From assembly GCA_024743315.1 (NCBI GenBank), contig JANSWU010000001.1:186001-250000 (forward strand): DNA of 64,000 bases, read 5' to 3'. A program made the translations under genes and the position numbers. This document shows, piece after piece, positions 62,877 through 64,000 of the stretch. The stretch's first letter is position 1, and the number at the start of each line of letters is the position of its first letter. The notes beneath the pieces are model-generated. The model saw only the letters and a program-made list of their open reading frames with translations. It did not search any database and had not been told where the DNA came from. Source of the stretch: Hyphomonadaceae bacterium (lineage in GTDB: Bacteria > Pseudomonadota > Alphaproteobacteria > Caulobacterales > Hyphomonadaceae).

Positions 62877-63572
62877 CTAAAATCCGAGCGCAGTGGCAAT
62901 TGCTTTCACTTTTGCGGCGCGATCCGGCACAGCCGCTTCGATCATTTTGTGATAGCGCGCCAGGATTTCGGCTTCGACCTTGTCAGGCGAGCCCGCGTCA
63001 AAGGGTGGGTGCGGATCGTATTCAATGCTGAGCTGAATGAATTTGGCAAAATCCTCACCTCGGATCTTGGCCGCCAAGGCGAGGGCGAAATCAATCCCAG
63101 AGGTCACGCCGCCGCCCGAAAAACGATTTCGGTCCTCGACGATCCGCTCGCGCACCGGGATCGCGCCAAAATAGGAAAGCTGATCCACAGATGCCCAATG
63201 GCAGGCGGAGCGGTAGCCCTTGAGCAAGCCCGCCGCGCCGAGCACCAGCGAGCCGGTACAAACAGACGTGACCCAGTCCGCCTTGGCCGCGATTTTACGG
63301 AGCCAGTCGAGGGTTTCCTTGTCTTGCATCAGGTCGATCGTGCCGAGACCGCCGGGAACGCAAAGGATATTGACGTCGTCCACGTCTTCGAATGTTGCGG
63401 TCGGCAGGAGCGGGAATCCGGCATCGGTTGGCACCGGGTCTTTGGTTTTCCAGACCAGGTTTAGCGTCGTATTGCCAAGCCGCGACAAGACCTGGGCTGG
63501 ACCGGTCAGGTCAAGCTGGGTGACATTGGGAAAAACAAGAAAAGCAACGGATTGCGGCGATAAATCTGGCAT
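62877..63572 (-). CDS. DJ-1/PfpI-family protein, isonitrile-hydratase-like
   Basis: A 231-residue flavodoxin-like protein. SVAFLVFPNVTQLDLTGPAQVL is the usual start. The nucleophile Cys is in WVTSVCTGSLVLGAAGLL, and the following text GYRSACHWASVDQL and SGGGVTSGIDFALALA matches isonitrile hydratase (InhA-type) and GATase1-like proteins. It may hydrate isonitriles or deglycate proteins. ATG 63572 lies six bases after AAAGGAG, better spaced than the in-frame ATG at 63578. Confidence 0.83.
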   Translation of the reverse strand: MPDLSPQSVAFLVFPNVTQLDLTGPAQVLSRLGNTTLNLVWKTKDPVPTDAGFPLLPTATFEDVDDVNILCVPGGLGTIDLMQDKETLDWLRKIAAKADWVTSVCTGSLVLGAAGLLKGYRSACHWASVDQLSYFGAIPVRERIVEDRNRFSGGGVTSGIDFALALAAKIRGEDFAKFIQLSIEYDPHPPFDAGSPDKVEAEILARYHKMIEAAVPDRAAKVKAIATALGF

Positions 63573-63714
63573 GGCCATCTCCTTTTTGGTGAATGGCCCA
63601 GGCGAACGGCTCTGATGGAATCGTCTCGACGCTCCCCGGTGGTGCTCCACCTAACTCGCCAGTCGCGTCATTTCGGAGACTATGCCGGTTGCGGGGCAGC
63701 GTCTAATCAATTCT

Positions 63715-64000
63715 TTAAAGCAGCCCTTCAGCGATCAAACGCGCTTCAAACCCGTCTGCGCCGGTAAAATGATGTGCTTTGATGCCTAAGGCCTCGGCTG
63801 CCGCGCAATTCACTTCGCGATCATCGGTAAAGATGACATCACTCGGATCCGGGTTGCCCATTCTCTGTAGCGCGATTTCATAAATGCGTGGCTCTGGTTT
63901 GATCGTTTTCTCAGCGCCTGAGACGACCACATCGCGGAGCAGTTTGATCATCGGAAAGGCTTCAAACGTCTCGTCAGCGATTTCGGCGGGCAGGTTAGAA
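63715..64000 (-). CDS. HAD-family hydrolase, C-terminal part
   Basis: The frame remains open past the right window edge, so the N-terminus with the nucleophile Asp is missing. The visible 94 residues have ETFEAFPMIKLLRDV, then EKTIKPEPRIYEIALQRMGNPDPSDVIFTDDREVNCAAAEALG. K-P-x-P-x-I-Y holds the motif III Lys, and FTDDREVN holds the motif IV acidic pair. Such enzymes are haloacid dehalogenase-like phosphatases. The substrate is unknown. Confidence 0.8.
   Translation of the reverse strand, partial: SNLPAEIADETFEAFPMIKLLRDVVVSGAEKTIKPEPRIYEIALQRMGNPDPSDVIFTDDREVNCAAAEALGIKAHHFTGADGFEARLIAEGLL

Noticed and set aside
1-64000. CRISPR arrays, insertion sequences, prophage genes
   Set aside because: No spaced direct repeats, transposase, integrase or phage structural genes were found on either strand.

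Overview
The window is chromosomal DNA from an alphaproteobacterium, most likely a dimorphic, Caulobacter-like lineage (Hyphomonadaceae/Maricaulales type). The evidence is a PodJ-type polar organiser, a CpdR-type response regulator, two exact TTAA-N7-TTAA CtrA boxes, a Mic60 (mitofilin) homologue between hemD and hemY, a DnaG with eroded zinc ligands, and alphaproteobacterial forms of rpoD, rpoH, lptE and DUF1244/DUF3576 proteins. It is moderately GC-rich and densely coded, with many 1-4 nt gene overlaps. I see no insertion sequence, prophage, integrase or CRISPR array, so this is mostly core genome.

Layout. 1-2.3 kb: tail of a MidA-type methyltransferase, then etfBA with a terminator. 2.4-3.8 kb: an HCCA-isomerase/DsbA-like protein and a TMEM175-like channel. 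3.8-11.7 kb: a macromolecular-synthesis locus (rpoD, dnaG, yqeY, carA) interrupted by a GGDEF protein and a beta-lactamase-fold hydrolase. 11.7-14.4 kb: a TetR regulator with its operator, a LolA-like protein with a long acidic linker, and an OmpA lipoprotein. 14.4-22.7 kb: a fatty-acid beta-oxidation cluster on the minus strand (merR, two acyl-CoA dehydrogenases, GNAT, thioesterase, thiolase, a 67-residue glycine-zipper protein, fadJ). 22.9-26.2 kb: podJ. 26-31.5 kb, minus strand: TspO-like protein, leuS-lptE-holA, and a DUF3576 lipoprotein. 31.6-35.4 kb: porin, NtrZ-like protein, tsaD, GH5 lipoprotein. 35.5-39.8 kb: hemC-hemD-mic60-hemY. 39.9-45.5 kb: tRNA-Thr, two envelope proteins (BON/OmpA and a membrane coiled coil ending in helix-hairpin-helix), a Gtr-type glycosyl-transfer operon, tRNA-Val. 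45.6-48.5 kb: cpdR, hutG, a predicted small RNA, an XRE regulator, hisN. 48.6-56.1 kb: glnD, murJ, trpS, a PCu(A)C copper chaperone, DUF1244, cytochrome b561 and a c'-type cytochrome. 56.4-64 kb: GGDEF-EAL protein, rpoH, a SPOUT methyltransferase, dTDP-glucose 4,6-dehydratase, an alpha/beta hydrolase, a TPR protein, a DJ-1/PfpI protein and a HAD hydrolase cut by the window end.

How parts work together. Three near-identical palindromes (TTGAC-N5-CGT[C/A]AA) lie in front of etfBA, merR and the acyl-CoA dehydrogenase operon. This suggests the MerR protein coordinates beta-oxidation with its electron acceptor ETF, although the genes are about 20 kb apart. The clearest unannotated element is a predicted 76-nt minus-strand small RNA at about 46997-47072. 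It has its own promoter, two small hairpins, a single-stranded CCUCCC segment and a strong terminator, and a perfect palindrome occupies the whole spacer between its -35 and -10 elements. All calls come from reading the sequence; no database search was run.
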